Assembly (NCBI RefSeq): GCF_950066645.1
Contig: NZ_CATMFB010000017.1
Location: forward strand, 19,114 to 83,113
DNA: 64,000 nucleotides
Source of the DNA: an uncultured Thalassolituus sp.
GTDB lineage: Bacteria > Pseudomonadota > Gammaproteobacteria > Pseudomonadales > Oceanobacteraceae
Direction of reading: 5' to 3'
In this document: positions 18,710 to 27,607 of the stretch, piece by piece
How positions within the stretch are numbered: the first letter of the stretch is position 1
Layout: each line of letters begins with the position of its first letter
The notes under the pieces: generated by a model
Databases searched by the model: none
What the model was told of the DNA's origin: nothing
What the model saw: the letters and a program-made list of their open reading frames with translations, nothing else
Position numbers and translations under genes: made by a program

Positions 18710-20149
18710 TTACTCAGGGCGCGGGCCGCGTGGTGGACGGTCGTCGTCACTGCGGAACTGCCACCATGAACGTTCAGCACGAGGGCCACGTCCGGCTTTA
18801 CCATGACGTGTGATCTCAGATTCCAGTGTCAGTTGAGCGATTTCTTTTCCGCCTACGCTGACGGTATAACTACCGTCTTTTTTCAGCAGCGCAGAAGAAT
18901 ACGTCAGCGACTGGAAATCACGAGGCGCAACGTAATCCAGAAGAAGTTCACCTTGTGCATCTCTGATGGTGAAGTGATCGCCTGTGGACAGAGGGCTGTC
19001 CAGGTTGACCTGAATGATCGGTTGGGTTGAGGTGTCTGACGGTGTCTGTGCCATGCCGCTGCTGCCATGGGCGATCAGCGTACCACCTGTCAGGTTGAAG
19101 GTGCCGTCGACATCGATATAACCATCACGCTGGCTGAGTGGCCCGTTGACGATGAGTGTGCCACCGGACATTTCGGCGTGACCGTTGGAGTCGAATCCGT
19201 CACCGCCTGAATGAACAATGGTGTAGCCGCCGCGGATACTCAGCAGGCCATCGATGGCTTTTCCGTGCCCGCGACCGCCGCGTTCTTCTTCCGCGGCTGC
19301 TTTCTGCTCTGCTGTTTTCTTCAGCGTGACATTGAGGCCGTCATCCTTTGCATTTACTTCGATGTTGCCACTGTGGATCGTGATATAACGGCTCTCGATG
19401 GCTTCATACGACTGGGTGATTTTCAGGTTTCCGCCCGCAATGTCGACCTTATTCGCCCCCATGATGCCGTCGTCTCCGGCACTGATGGTGATATCGCTGT
19501 CTTCGAGATTCACGAATCCTTTGTCTTCACGCTCAAGGTTATCCGATTTAATCGCATCACCACCGGCGACAATCTGTACGTTTGAGCGACGGATGTCGAC
19601 ACTGTCTTTACCCCGGATGCCTTCGTCTTTGGCATCAACAACCAGAGTGACATCGCGCAGGTCGAGATCATCTTTACCCACAACGGCATCTTCCCGCAGA
19701 CCCTTCACTGTAAGAGAGGCACCAGTGCCGCCTTCAATCCGAAGGTCTGCGCGGGAGAACAAAGCGCCCTGTGGCTCGTCGTTACTCACACTGCCATCAC
19801 TATCAGAAATCAGGTTGTCAGACTTCTCCGCAAGACGGACAGTGACATCCCCGGATTTCTGAATATACAGCGCGGCGCTCTGATGACTGATGACGCGGGC
19901 ACCATCGAGAATCAGTGTGACTTCTTCATCGCCCGCATTGACGATCAGAGAACGTCCGGCGCTGTCTCCCGAGAGGCGGTAGTCGCCTCCCTTTGCAATG
20001 GTAATGCTGTTTTCGTCAACTGACACCGCGCCGTTAACCGCTTCGGGCTGAGCGAGATTAATGGTCTGTGTTGCGGCGTGCGATGCGCCGGAGGCGATCG
20101 CCAGGCCGGTAAATAAAGCGCTGTAGCTGAATCGTGAAAAGGTACTCAT
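18710..20149 (-). CDS. Secreted Cthe_2159-type beta-helix carbohydrate-binding protein
   Basis: A 479-residue exported protein with a signal peptide (cleavage likely after ASHA, residue 25). The body has repeated short strands such as ALYIQKSGDVTVRLAEKSDN, VVGKDDLDLRDV and GGDAIKSDNL, the ladder pattern of the Cthe_2159 family of acid-sugar/cellulose-binding beta-helices. The tail is basic and ends RSWWQFRSDDDRPPRGPRPE. The start follows GGAGAG and lies inside the end of the DUF4956 gene (92-base overlap). Function is inferred from the family; no catalytic site is visible. Confidence 0.8.
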   Translation of the reverse strand: MSTFSRFSYSALFTGLAIASGASHAATQTINLAQPEAVNGAVSVDENSITIAKGGDYRLSGDSAGRSLIVNAGDEEVTLILDGARVISHQSAALYIQKSGDVTVRLAEKSDNLISDSDGSVSNDEPQGALFSRADLRIEGGTGASLTVKGLREDAVVGKDDLDLRDVTLVVDAKDEGIRGKDSVDIRRSNVQIVAGGDAIKSDNLEREDKGFVNLEDSDITISAGDDGIMGANKVDIAGGNLKITQSYEAIESRYITIHSGNIEVNAKDDGLNVTLKKTAEQKAAAEEERGGRGHGKAIDGLLSIRGGYTIVHSGGDGFDSNGHAEMSGGTLIVNGPLSQRDGYIDVDGTFNLTGGTLIAHGSSGMAQTPSDTSTQPIIQVNLDSPLSTGDHFTIRDAQGELLLDYVAPRDFQSLTYSSALLKKDGSYTVSVGGKEIAQLTLESEITRHGKAGRGPRAERSWWQFRSDDDRPPRGPRPE

Positions 20150-20846
20150 TCTGCGAACTCTCCGTGGCTAGATAATAAAGTGCAGGTGTCACACCCGTGC
20201 AGGAACGTAATTCATCGAGCAGTGGCTCGTGTTGATCGGCTTTTAATCTGACTTCAATGACTTTCTCAATCAGTTTTCCGCCCTGATTATTTTTGATCGT
20301 ATCTGAGCGGATAAAGTAACTCTGAACACGGGATTTGTTTTCCAGATGAGCTTTGATATCTGCCCACTGGCGACTCTCACTGTATTTGAGGATCAGCATA
20401 TACGAGGGCTCGAAACTGACAGACCGTGACAGGCCCCAGAGAACGACGGAAATAAACAGGCTGGCGATGATAGAAAGCTGGTAATACTCCACGCCGTTGG
20501 CAATGCCGACGGTAATTGACCAGAAAATAAATGCAGTATCCCGCGGGTCTTTCACAGCCGTCCGGAAACGGATAATAGAAAGCGCACCGATCATCCCTAA
20601 TGACAGCATCAGATTGCCACTGATACCGATCACGATCGCGTTGATCGCAATCGCAACCATGACCAGTGTGATATTAAAATTCTTGGAATAAAGAACGCCG
20701 TTGTAAGTCTGCCGGTATACCCAATATATAAACATCGCCATTACAAACGTGGCAGATAACGAAATAAATATCTGTAATGATCCAAGGGTTGAATCCAGCA
20801 TCAGCTGGCTTGAATTAAACAGAGAACTGAGATCAGTGGGGGTCAT
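20058..20846 (-). CDS. DUF4956 membrane protein
   Basis: About 262 residues from the ATG at 20844-20846; an upstream in-frame start at 20912 would overlap the VTC gene. Four hydrophobic helices are visible (about 25-45, 60-80, 85-105 and 125-150). IRFRTAVKDPRDTAFIFW lies between the last two and is the most conserved DUF4956 segment. A soluble C-terminal domain follows. DUF4956 proteins commonly neighbour VTC-domain polyphosphate polymerases, so a role in polymer transport or regulation is likely but unproven. Confidence 0.85.
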   Translation of the reverse strand: MTPTDLSSLFNSSQLMLDSTLGSLQIFISLSATFVMAMFIYWVYRQTYNGVLYSKNFNITLVMVAIAINAIVIGISGNLMLSLGMIGALSIIRFRTAVKDPRDTAFIFWSITVGIANGVEYYQLSIIASLFISVVLWGLSRSVSFEPSYMLILKYSESRQWADIKAHLENKSRVQSYFIRSDTIKNNQGGKLIEKVIEVRLKADQHEPLLDELRSCTGVTPALYYLATESSQNEYLFTIQLQRFIYRPGDRLRRIARRNTDH

Positions 20847-20869
20847 AATAATCAGTCGTGGTCGATGAA

Positions 20870-21592
20870 TTAAGCGCTGTAAAACTCGCGCATGTGCATA
20901 CGCCCAAGGCAATATTTACTGATTGCCTGAGCGGTCGTCCCGTTGAGACGGAAAATCTGTGGAAACCACCCAGGGAGACAGTGATTGAATTTCACTTCCA
21001 TAATGATGGTGTCACCCCGTTGAATCTGCTCCATTTCCAGTGAGTCGCAGAACAGATCGGTTTCCTCTGTGCTGATCCGGAGATTCATATCGAACGTCAC
21101 CCGGATGTCGTTGTAGTCCATGAGATACACTTCACGGTCATAATCGATCATCGCGGTAGGGCGGAAATAGCGGCGCTTGAGATCAAAAAAGATAGAGCGA
21201 GCACTGTTGGAATCTATGTCCAGTAACCAGTCGTAATCGCCCTCAATCATCTGATAGGCCTGCTCGCGGGAAATCGTTACCGAACTTTTATCCACAAACT
21301 GATTATGTTTCCGTTTGCGTTCGAGCTTTGCCCAGTTCTGATCGGGTGAATAGACGCGGATCCGGTATTTATCGCGCTCTTCGATACCATCAAGCTTGTC
21401 TTCGACCGAGGTATTCAGAATGTCGTCAAAGTAGAGGCTGCGGATAAAATAACCGCGTTCACTTTTCTGATTCGGATCGCGCTCCATCAGCTCACTCAGC
21501 AGGGCGCGTGCGTATTCGTAATCTGCATGACTGATAAAGAACTTTACTTCGTGACGTTTGACCGACAGGGCCTGCGTTCTGAGGGCCTTCAT
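20870..21592 (-). CDS. VTC-domain polyphosphate polymerase
   Basis: A 240-residue VTC domain (CYTH-like tunnel) related to the catalytic domain of yeast Vtc4, which makes polyphosphate from ATP. Basic tunnel motifs are seen: KRHEVKFF, YFIRSLYFDD, KYRIRVYS, KLERKRKHN and, near the end, IIMEVKFNHCLPGWF (the conserved Glu/Lys strand). It follows the lamin-tail gene by one base and precedes DUF4956, so the three are co-transcribed. It differs from Ppk1/Ppk2. Confidence 0.88.
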   Translation of the reverse strand: MKALRTQALSVKRHEVKFFISHADYEYARALLSELMERDPNQKSERGYFIRSLYFDDILNTSVEDKLDGIEERDKYRIRVYSPDQNWAKLERKRKHNQFVDKSSVTISREQAYQMIEGDYDWLLDIDSNSARSIFFDLKRRYFRPTAMIDYDREVYLMDYNDIRVTFDMNLRISTEETDLFCDSLEMEQIQRGDTIIMEVKFNHCLPGWFPQIFRLNGTTAQAISKYCLGRMHMREFYSA

Positions 21593-21593
21593 A

Positions 21594-22097
21594 TCAGCGT
21601 CCTGTCCCGGATGTTTCCTGGTAGAAAACTTCAGTGATACTCAGGTCATTGCCCGGGCGGCCCATAGTGAAGGAGCCTTCGTAATTTGGCGGTGCGAGCA
21701 GGGTCATCCTGTCGATCTGTGATTTACCGTCGCGCGCCGTCAGCACCAGGGTTTCACCGTTCCCCAGATTAAAATTCAGCCTGGCACTGCCATAGGGCGC
21801 TGAATCGGATGCTTTTCCATACACCCTGAGCGTCTGATGTGAGCCGATCACCCAGTCGCTGGTGAACTGCCACTTAGTAGGATCATCAAGATTATCGGAC
21901 AGAAAATAGCCCTTCATACTGATGCTGTTCAGTGTCGGGTTGTAGAGATCCAGCCAGTCTTCTTTTGCGTTGTTCGTGAAGGACGCTTCTTTCAGATAGA
22001 CCGTACTGGCGCTCTGGCTCTGGCTCAGCCAGAACAGCGCCGGAGTCAGAAGCGTGAACAGTAAGACCAGAATGTGAAGAGGTTGAAATCTCGGCAT
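21594..22097 (-). CDS. Lamin-tail-domain secreted protein
   Basis: A 167-residue protein with an N-terminal hydrophobic anchor or signal (about 8-27) and one lamin-tail immunoglobulin-like domain (VYLKEASFTNNAKEDWLDLYNP, then SLGNGETLVL-like strands). In related loci the lamin-tail domain is usually fused to a CotH kinase domain. Here the gene stops after the lamin tail, so it is either a natural stand-alone form or what is left of a CotH protein. First gene of the VTC operon. Confidence 0.75.
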   Translation of the reverse strand: MPRFQPLHILVLLFTLLTPALFWLSQSQSASTVYLKEASFTNNAKEDWLDLYNPTLNSISMKGYFLSDNLDDPTKWQFTSDWVIGSHQTLRVYGKASDSAPYGSARLNFNLGNGETLVLTARDGKSQIDRMTLLAPPNYEGSFTMGRPGNDLSITEVFYQETSGTGR

Positions 22098-22430
22098 AGC
22101 TCTGTGGCTGCAATATGACAGAATTGCTGCATTTTAATGCAATTAAGATGTATTCGTATTTATTTTTGTATAGAAGTGTGGGACGCACGGAACCCTCGCA
22201 GATCACCATAGTGAGCCGGCTGTTCGGGATGTGAGATTCTGAAATGCGTTCTGGAAGAGAATGGTAGGCAGTAGCTGTCATCGGCGTTGTGATACGCGCG
22301 GGGTACGCCCCTTGTATGTCAGTGATATGACAGCAACAGCCTGTCCCAGCAGTTTCAGCGTATTGTATGCGGATAATTTCATTGAACTCCGTTGGCCGTA
22401 TTGGACAGCAACGCCATGGTGCCAGCATAG

Positions 22431-22448
22431 CTGTCACAGAACGGACAC
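22431..22448 (+). promoter_or_regulatory. Weak PhoB-box-like site before the metallophosphoesterase
   Basis: CTGTCAC-AGAA-CGGACAC has the 7-4-7 layout of a Pho box; the first half matches consensus and the second matches 5 of 7. It is 43 bp before the phosphoesterase ATG. The rest of the 394-bp divergent gap (22098-22491) shows no other feature I can support. Confidence 0.3.
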
Positions 22449-22491
22449 GTCCCGTCTCCTTACTGAGCGCTCCAAAAATGGGGGACGAACA

Positions 22492-24501
22492 ATGAACAAT
22501 ACGAAATTAATAGCGCAGCTTACGTTGCTCGCTGCGGCAGTTACGCTGACGGCGTGTGGTGGAGACAGCAATAACTCCGATTCAGATGATGTCGCTACAG
22601 AGCTGCCTGTGGTGGAAACACCTCAGAATGAGGCATCACCGGGTGATGACGACAGTCGCCACTCTGTCTTTACACTTGGGGTTTTGCCGGACACCCAGGG
22701 TGGCTCAGATGCTACCGGACAGGCGCATGTTGCCATACACCCAATGGATGAGGTTCTGAAGCACCAGTTAGCCGCTGGTGTGAATCTGGTCATCCCGGTT
22801 GGCGATCTGACCGATAAAGGTTCTGCTGTGGAATGGGAAGAGTGGACCAGCGTTGCTCGCCCATACAAAGAGCAGGGTATGGAGTTTCTCCCGGTAATGG
22901 GTAATCACGAGCTGAATTATTCATATACCACGGGTTGGATAAACGCGATGCGGGAATTTATTCCTGAAGATGCAGTGCATATGCCGGGCTACGAGTGGAT
23001 AAATTATTACGTTATCCGTGAAAACGTTCTGATGATCGGCCTTGCATACTACAACCTTCCTCTGGCAATTAATTGGATAGAAGACGTTGTCGCAACGCAC
23101 CGCGCTGACGTAGATCACATTGTGGTTGCGAGTCACGATGGTCTGATTGGCGCCAAGTATGGTCAGACTCGTGAGCAGATTGTTGAAGGCACAAAAGATG
23201 ACGACTGGGTGTACAGCGTTGCGGATGAAATTCGCGCATTTTTTGCAGAGCATGATGTCATTTATGTACAGGGGCACGAGCACCAGTACCAGCGATCTCT
23301 TATTGCGCGTGATACCGCTCAGACGTCTTTCCCATCAGGTTCAACACCCGAAGGCGGAAACTACCGTATGAACGTCTATACCCAGATTCTGTCCGGTAAT
23401 GCCTCTTATAAGGGGTATGAATTCCGTTATGGTGAGCGTGAACTGGTGCAGATGATCGTCGCTCAGAAAAACGCGACCATGAGCGGGGGATCTGATCACT
23501 TTGATGTGAATTCCAGCTGGTTGCGGTTTGATAATGATCGGGTGGATTACGCCTCTTACTACGCAGAGCATACCGCTCAGAATAACAACAGTGATCAGGA
23601 TTTTGATGCAGACTGGCACCTGATGGATAAATTCAGTCGCACAATTAATCGCTGTGAAACCGTGATTTATCCTAACAATATTCCTGAAGGTACGCGGGCA
23701 GTTATGGTCTTTCAGCCAGAGTACCTGACGGATTACTGTCTGGCTGACGATGGTTCTATGGCGCGTCTGGTCGGTGGAAGTAACGATACGTTTAACCGTA
23801 CCGACAGCCGTACTCGCGATATGGGCTATACCCCAGGGTTCAGCCGTGCAGAAACCCTGACAGACCTGACCCGCCTTGCCTATCAGTGGTTGTACCAGTA
23901 CCACGAAAGCTGGACTCCGAATCTGAATTCTGGAGTACGGGTGATTCCAGACGGCGAGGCCGGCGAACTGGTCATTCCTGAAGTCACGGTCGATCTGAAA
24001 GAGCACGTTACTCTCAGTTGGACGCCAGCGACGGAAACTACGGTATCTGACATTCTGATTGTATCGGGCACTCAGAATCAGACAGGCGTGTATCAGGGAG
24101 ATTACGGTGAACCTAAAGATATGCAGGCAGATACCGGACTGACGGTGAAAGACGGCGATGGTGATGATATGGCGAAGCCAGCCGTTGTTCTGCCGGCCAG
24201 CGCAACTGGCTCGTGGGATATTTCAGACGCAGTGGCTGATCCCTATGCCGTCGCCTTCACGGCTTCTGAAAATGTCACAGGAGACGGCGTGATACTGGCC
24301 CGTCGTGCCGGCGATAGCTGGCAGCCATTGGCAGATACTGGCTGCATTATTGAAGGCATCTGGCTCGAAAGCTATATCACCAGTCCGCCAGCCCGAAGTG
24401 CAGCGTGCGAAGGTAGTGCTGTGTTGGGTTATGACGCGGACGACAACATCTGGTGGTCGATTCTCACCGAGGATACAGAGCTGGCACTGATCAGCCGCTA
24501 A
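22492..24501 (+). CDS. Metallophosphoesterase lipoprotein
   Basis: A 669-residue secreted lipoprotein: the signal ends LTAC with lipidated Cys22, then an acidic linker and a calcineurin-like phosphoesterase domain. Metal-site motifs are DTQ (67-69, in place of the usual DxH), GDLTDKG (about 104), GNHE (137-140), a lone His in ASHDG, and GHEHQY (about 261). After about residue 450 comes a beta-rich domain of unknown role. The ATG at 22492 is chosen for its GGGGGA ribosome site and lipobox; the frame is open upstream to 22261 without a sensible start. It is divergent from the polyphosphate-type operon. Confidence 0.85.
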   Translation: MNNTKLIAQLTLLAAAVTLTACGGDSNNSDSDDVATELPVVETPQNEASPGDDDSRHSVFTLGVLPDTQGGSDATGQAHVAIHPMDEVLKHQLAAGVNLVIPVGDLTDKGSAVEWEEWTSVARPYKEQGMEFLPVMGNHELNYSYTTGWINAMREFIPEDAVHMPGYEWINYYVIRENVLMIGLAYYNLPLAINWIEDVVATHRADVDHIVVASHDGLIGAKYGQTREQIVEGTKDDDWVYSVADEIRAFFAEHDVIYVQGHEHQYQRSLIARDTAQTSFPSGSTPEGGNYRMNVYTQILSGNASYKGYEFRYGERELVQMIVAQKNATMSGGSDHFDVNSSWLRFDNDRVDYASYYAEHTAQNNNSDQDFDADWHLMDKFSRTINRCETVIYPNNIPEGTRAVMVFQPEYLTDYCLADDGSMARLVGGSNDTFNRTDSRTRDMGYTPGFSRAETLTDLTRLAYQWLYQYHESWTPNLNSGVRVIPDGEAGELVIPEVTVDLKEHVTLSWTPATETTVSDILIVSGTQNQTGVYQGDYGEPKDMQADTGLTVKDGDGDDMAKPAVVLPASATGSWDISDAVADPYAVAFTASENVTGDGVILARRAGDSWQPLADTGCIIEGIWLESYITSPPARSAACEGSAVLGYDADDNIWWSILTEDTELALISR

Positions 24502-24512
24502 TTCCTACTCAC

Positions 24513-24539
24513 ATAAGCCCCGGCCAGTCCGGGGCTTAT
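24513..24539. terminator. Bidirectional terminator between phosphoesterase and lysR
   Basis: A perfect 11-bp stem, ATAAGCCCCGG and CCGGGGCTTAT, around a 5-base loop. The stop codon of the convergent LysR gene lies inside the right arm. Confidence 0.75.
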
Positions 24540-25414
24540 TCCGGATTCAGATGTTCTGACAGATAATCCAGCAGCATACTGACCTTCAACGACAGCTGTC
24601 GCCCGGGTGGATACAACGCCCAGATACCATCATCAGGCGGGGCAAACTTTTCCAGTACTTCCACAAGTTCGCCACTCTGAAGTGCGGGTTCAACGTAGTA
24701 ATCCGGCAGCTGAATAATGCCCAGTCCGCGTCGTGCCGCATCGAGCAGAGCATCGCCACTGTTACAGCGCAGGCGGCCATCGACCTTCATCATGCGTTCG
24801 CCACCGGCATCATGAAATCGCCAGTAATCCAGAGTTCCAGGCATACAGGTATGAGAATGCAGCGCGTCGGGTGTTTCGGGTTTGCCGTGGCGTCGCAGAT
24901 AGTCCGGTGATGCGCAGGTGAACAGACGGCGGTTGCCCAGACGTCTGGCGACCAGATCCTGACTCTCAATGCGTCCCAGCCTGACGGCCAGGTCGTAATT
25001 TCCCGCAATGATATCGAGTGTCTTATTCGTGAGTTCGCAGTAGAGACTGATCTCGGGGTACAGGGTGAGAAACTGATTCAGAAGGGGAGCCAGATGGCGC
25101 TCTCCGTAGGTCACGGGTGCGGTTATCCGGATCAGTCCCTGAGGCACACTCTGCAGCTGATTTACCGCTCTTTCTGCGTTGCTCAGGGCATCCAGTAAGG
25201 GGCGGCAGGACTGATAGTAAATCTGACCCGCCTCCGTCAGACTGACACGACGGGTCGTGCGATAAAACAGATCAATGCCCAGGCGTTTTTCCAGCATACG
25301 TATCTGTCGGCTGACCTGTGCTGTGGATATTCCGAGGTCTTCAGCAGCGCGTGTGAAATTGCCGCTGTCGGCCACCGCCAGGAACTCACTGACGCCCTGC
25401 CACTGTTGAATCAT
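24536..25414 (-). CDS. LysR-family transcriptional regulator
   Basis: A 292-residue LTTR with an N-terminal winged HTH (FLAVADSGNFTRAAEDLGISTAQVSRQIRMLEKRLG in parts, residues about 10-45) and a C-terminal effector-binding domain. The divergent position 101 bp from frmA suggests that it controls the formaldehyde-detoxification genes. The closest family resemblance is to the CrgA/YafC-like group (RRVSLTEAGQIYYQSCRPLLDAL). The ligand is unknown. Confidence 0.9.
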   Translation of the reverse strand: MIQQWQGVSEFLAVADSGNFTRAAEDLGISTAQVSRQIRMLEKRLGIDLFYRTTRRVSLTEAGQIYYQSCRPLLDALSNAERAVNQLQSVPQGLIRITAPVTYGERHLAPLLNQFLTLYPEISLYCELTNKTLDIIAGNYDLAVRLGRIESQDLVARRLGNRRLFTCASPDYLRRHGKPETPDALHSHTCMPGTLDYWRFHDAGGERMMKVDGRLRCNSGDALLDAARRGLGIIQLPDYYVEPALQSGELVEVLEKFAPPDDGIWALYPPGRQLSLKVSMLLDYLSEHLNPE

Positions 25415-25491
25415 TATTACCTGTGTGTAAAAGTGATTTTATAAAAACCCGGATTATCCATATCTGGTAACGAACTACAATCGGAAGCTGA

Positions 25492-26637
<1,146 letters not shown>

Positions 26638-26651
26638 TCCGGAGTGCAGGG

Positions 26652-27485
26652 ATGAAAAAAGTCAGCGAATATCTTTGCTTTAACGGACGTCAGCTTCAGT
26701 ACAGTCACACCTCGGCCGTACTGAACTGCGAGATGCGTTTCGGAATATTTCTTCCGCCGCAGGCAGAAAAGAAAAAGGTACCAGTGCTTTACTGGCTGTC
26801 AGGGCTGACCTGCACCGACGAAAATTTTACCCAGAAAGCCGGGGCTCAGAGAATCGCGGCCGAACTGGGTATCGCGTTGGTGATGCCTGACACGTCACCA
26901 CGCGGTGAAGACGTGCCTGATGACGAAAATGGTGCATACGATTTTGGGCTTGGCGCAGGCTTTTATCTTAATGCGACTCAGGCTCCGTGGTCGAAGCACT
27001 ACCGCATGTACGACTATATCGTCAGCGAACTGCCTGAGTTGATCGAAGCAGAGTTCTCTGTGAACGGCATGCGCAGCATCAGCGGGCACTCGATGGGGGG
27101 GCATGGTGCCATCACGATTGGCCTGAAAAACCCCGACAAGTACCGCAGTATTTCGGCATTCAGCCCCATCAGTAACCCAGTGAACTGCCCATGGGGGCAG
27201 AAAGCGCTTGGTCTTTACCTGGGCGACGATCAGGAAGCCTGGGCGGCGTATGACTCAAGCGAGCTGCTCCGCCGGGCCACCGAACAGCTGCCACTGCTTG
27301 TCGATCAGGGCCTGGCGGACAACTTCCTCACCGAGCAACTGCGCCCCGAAACCCTCGACGACGCAGCAACGGAATCGGGCTACAGAATGACCCTGCGCCG
27401 CCAGCCGGGGTATGACCACAGTTATTTCTTTATCTCGACCTTTATCGAAGATCATCTGCGTTTTCATGCGCAACACCTTATCTGA
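26652..27485 (+). CDS. fghA: S-formylglutathione hydrolase
   Basis: A 277-residue esterase-D-type alpha/beta hydrolase that converts S-formylglutathione to formate and glutathione. The nucleophile elbow [11 protein letters not shown] and the C-terminal GYDHSYFFI (catalytic His) are clear. The ATG at 26652, with GGAG 7 bases upstream, is preferred over an in-frame TTG at 26634 that overlaps the frmA stop. It completes the glutathione-dependent formaldehyde pathway with frmA. Confidence 0.96.
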   Translation: MKKVSEYLCFNGRQLQYSHTSAVLNCEMRFGIFLPPQAEKKKVPVLYWLSGLTCTDENFTQKAGAQRIAAELGIALVMPDTSPRGEDVPDDENGAYDFGLGAGFYLNATQAPWSKHYRMYDYIVSELPELIEAEFSVNGMRSISGHSMGGHGAITIGLKNPDKYRSISAFSPISNPVNCPWGQKALGLYLGDDQEAWAAYDSSELLRRATEQLPLLVDQGLADNFLTEQLRPETLDDAATESGYRMTLRRQPGYDHSYFFISTFIEDHLRFHAQHLI

Positions 27486-27505
27486 GGGAGACTCAGGTGT
27501 CTTTT

Positions 27506-27530
27506 GCCCGGCTATGCCGGGCTTTTTTTT
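27506..27530 (+). terminator. Intrinsic terminator of frmA-fghA
   Basis: GCCCGGC-TAT-GCCGGGC followed by eight Ts. Confidence 0.95.
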
Positions 27531-27607
27531 ATCGCATTACTGTGACACCGGATGAAAGTGTCGGGCACAGTGTCTGTGTCAGGCTGTGAAGGAGTCGTAA
27601 CAGGGCC

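Noticed and set aside
22104..22121. Pho-box-like site on the minus strand before the lamin-tail gene
   Set aside because: One half matches CTGTCAT, but it lies only 7 bp before the start codon, leaving no room for a promoter that PhoB could activate.
21892..22437. 181-codon minus-strand ORF overlapping the lamin-tail gene
   Set aside because: It is a frame shadow of the lamin-tail gene with an upstream part that is intergenic; no domain is visible.
22261..22491. Upstream extension of the metallophosphoesterase
   Set aside because: The extra 77 residues look random, and the internal ATG has a strong ribosome site and a proper lipoprotein signal.
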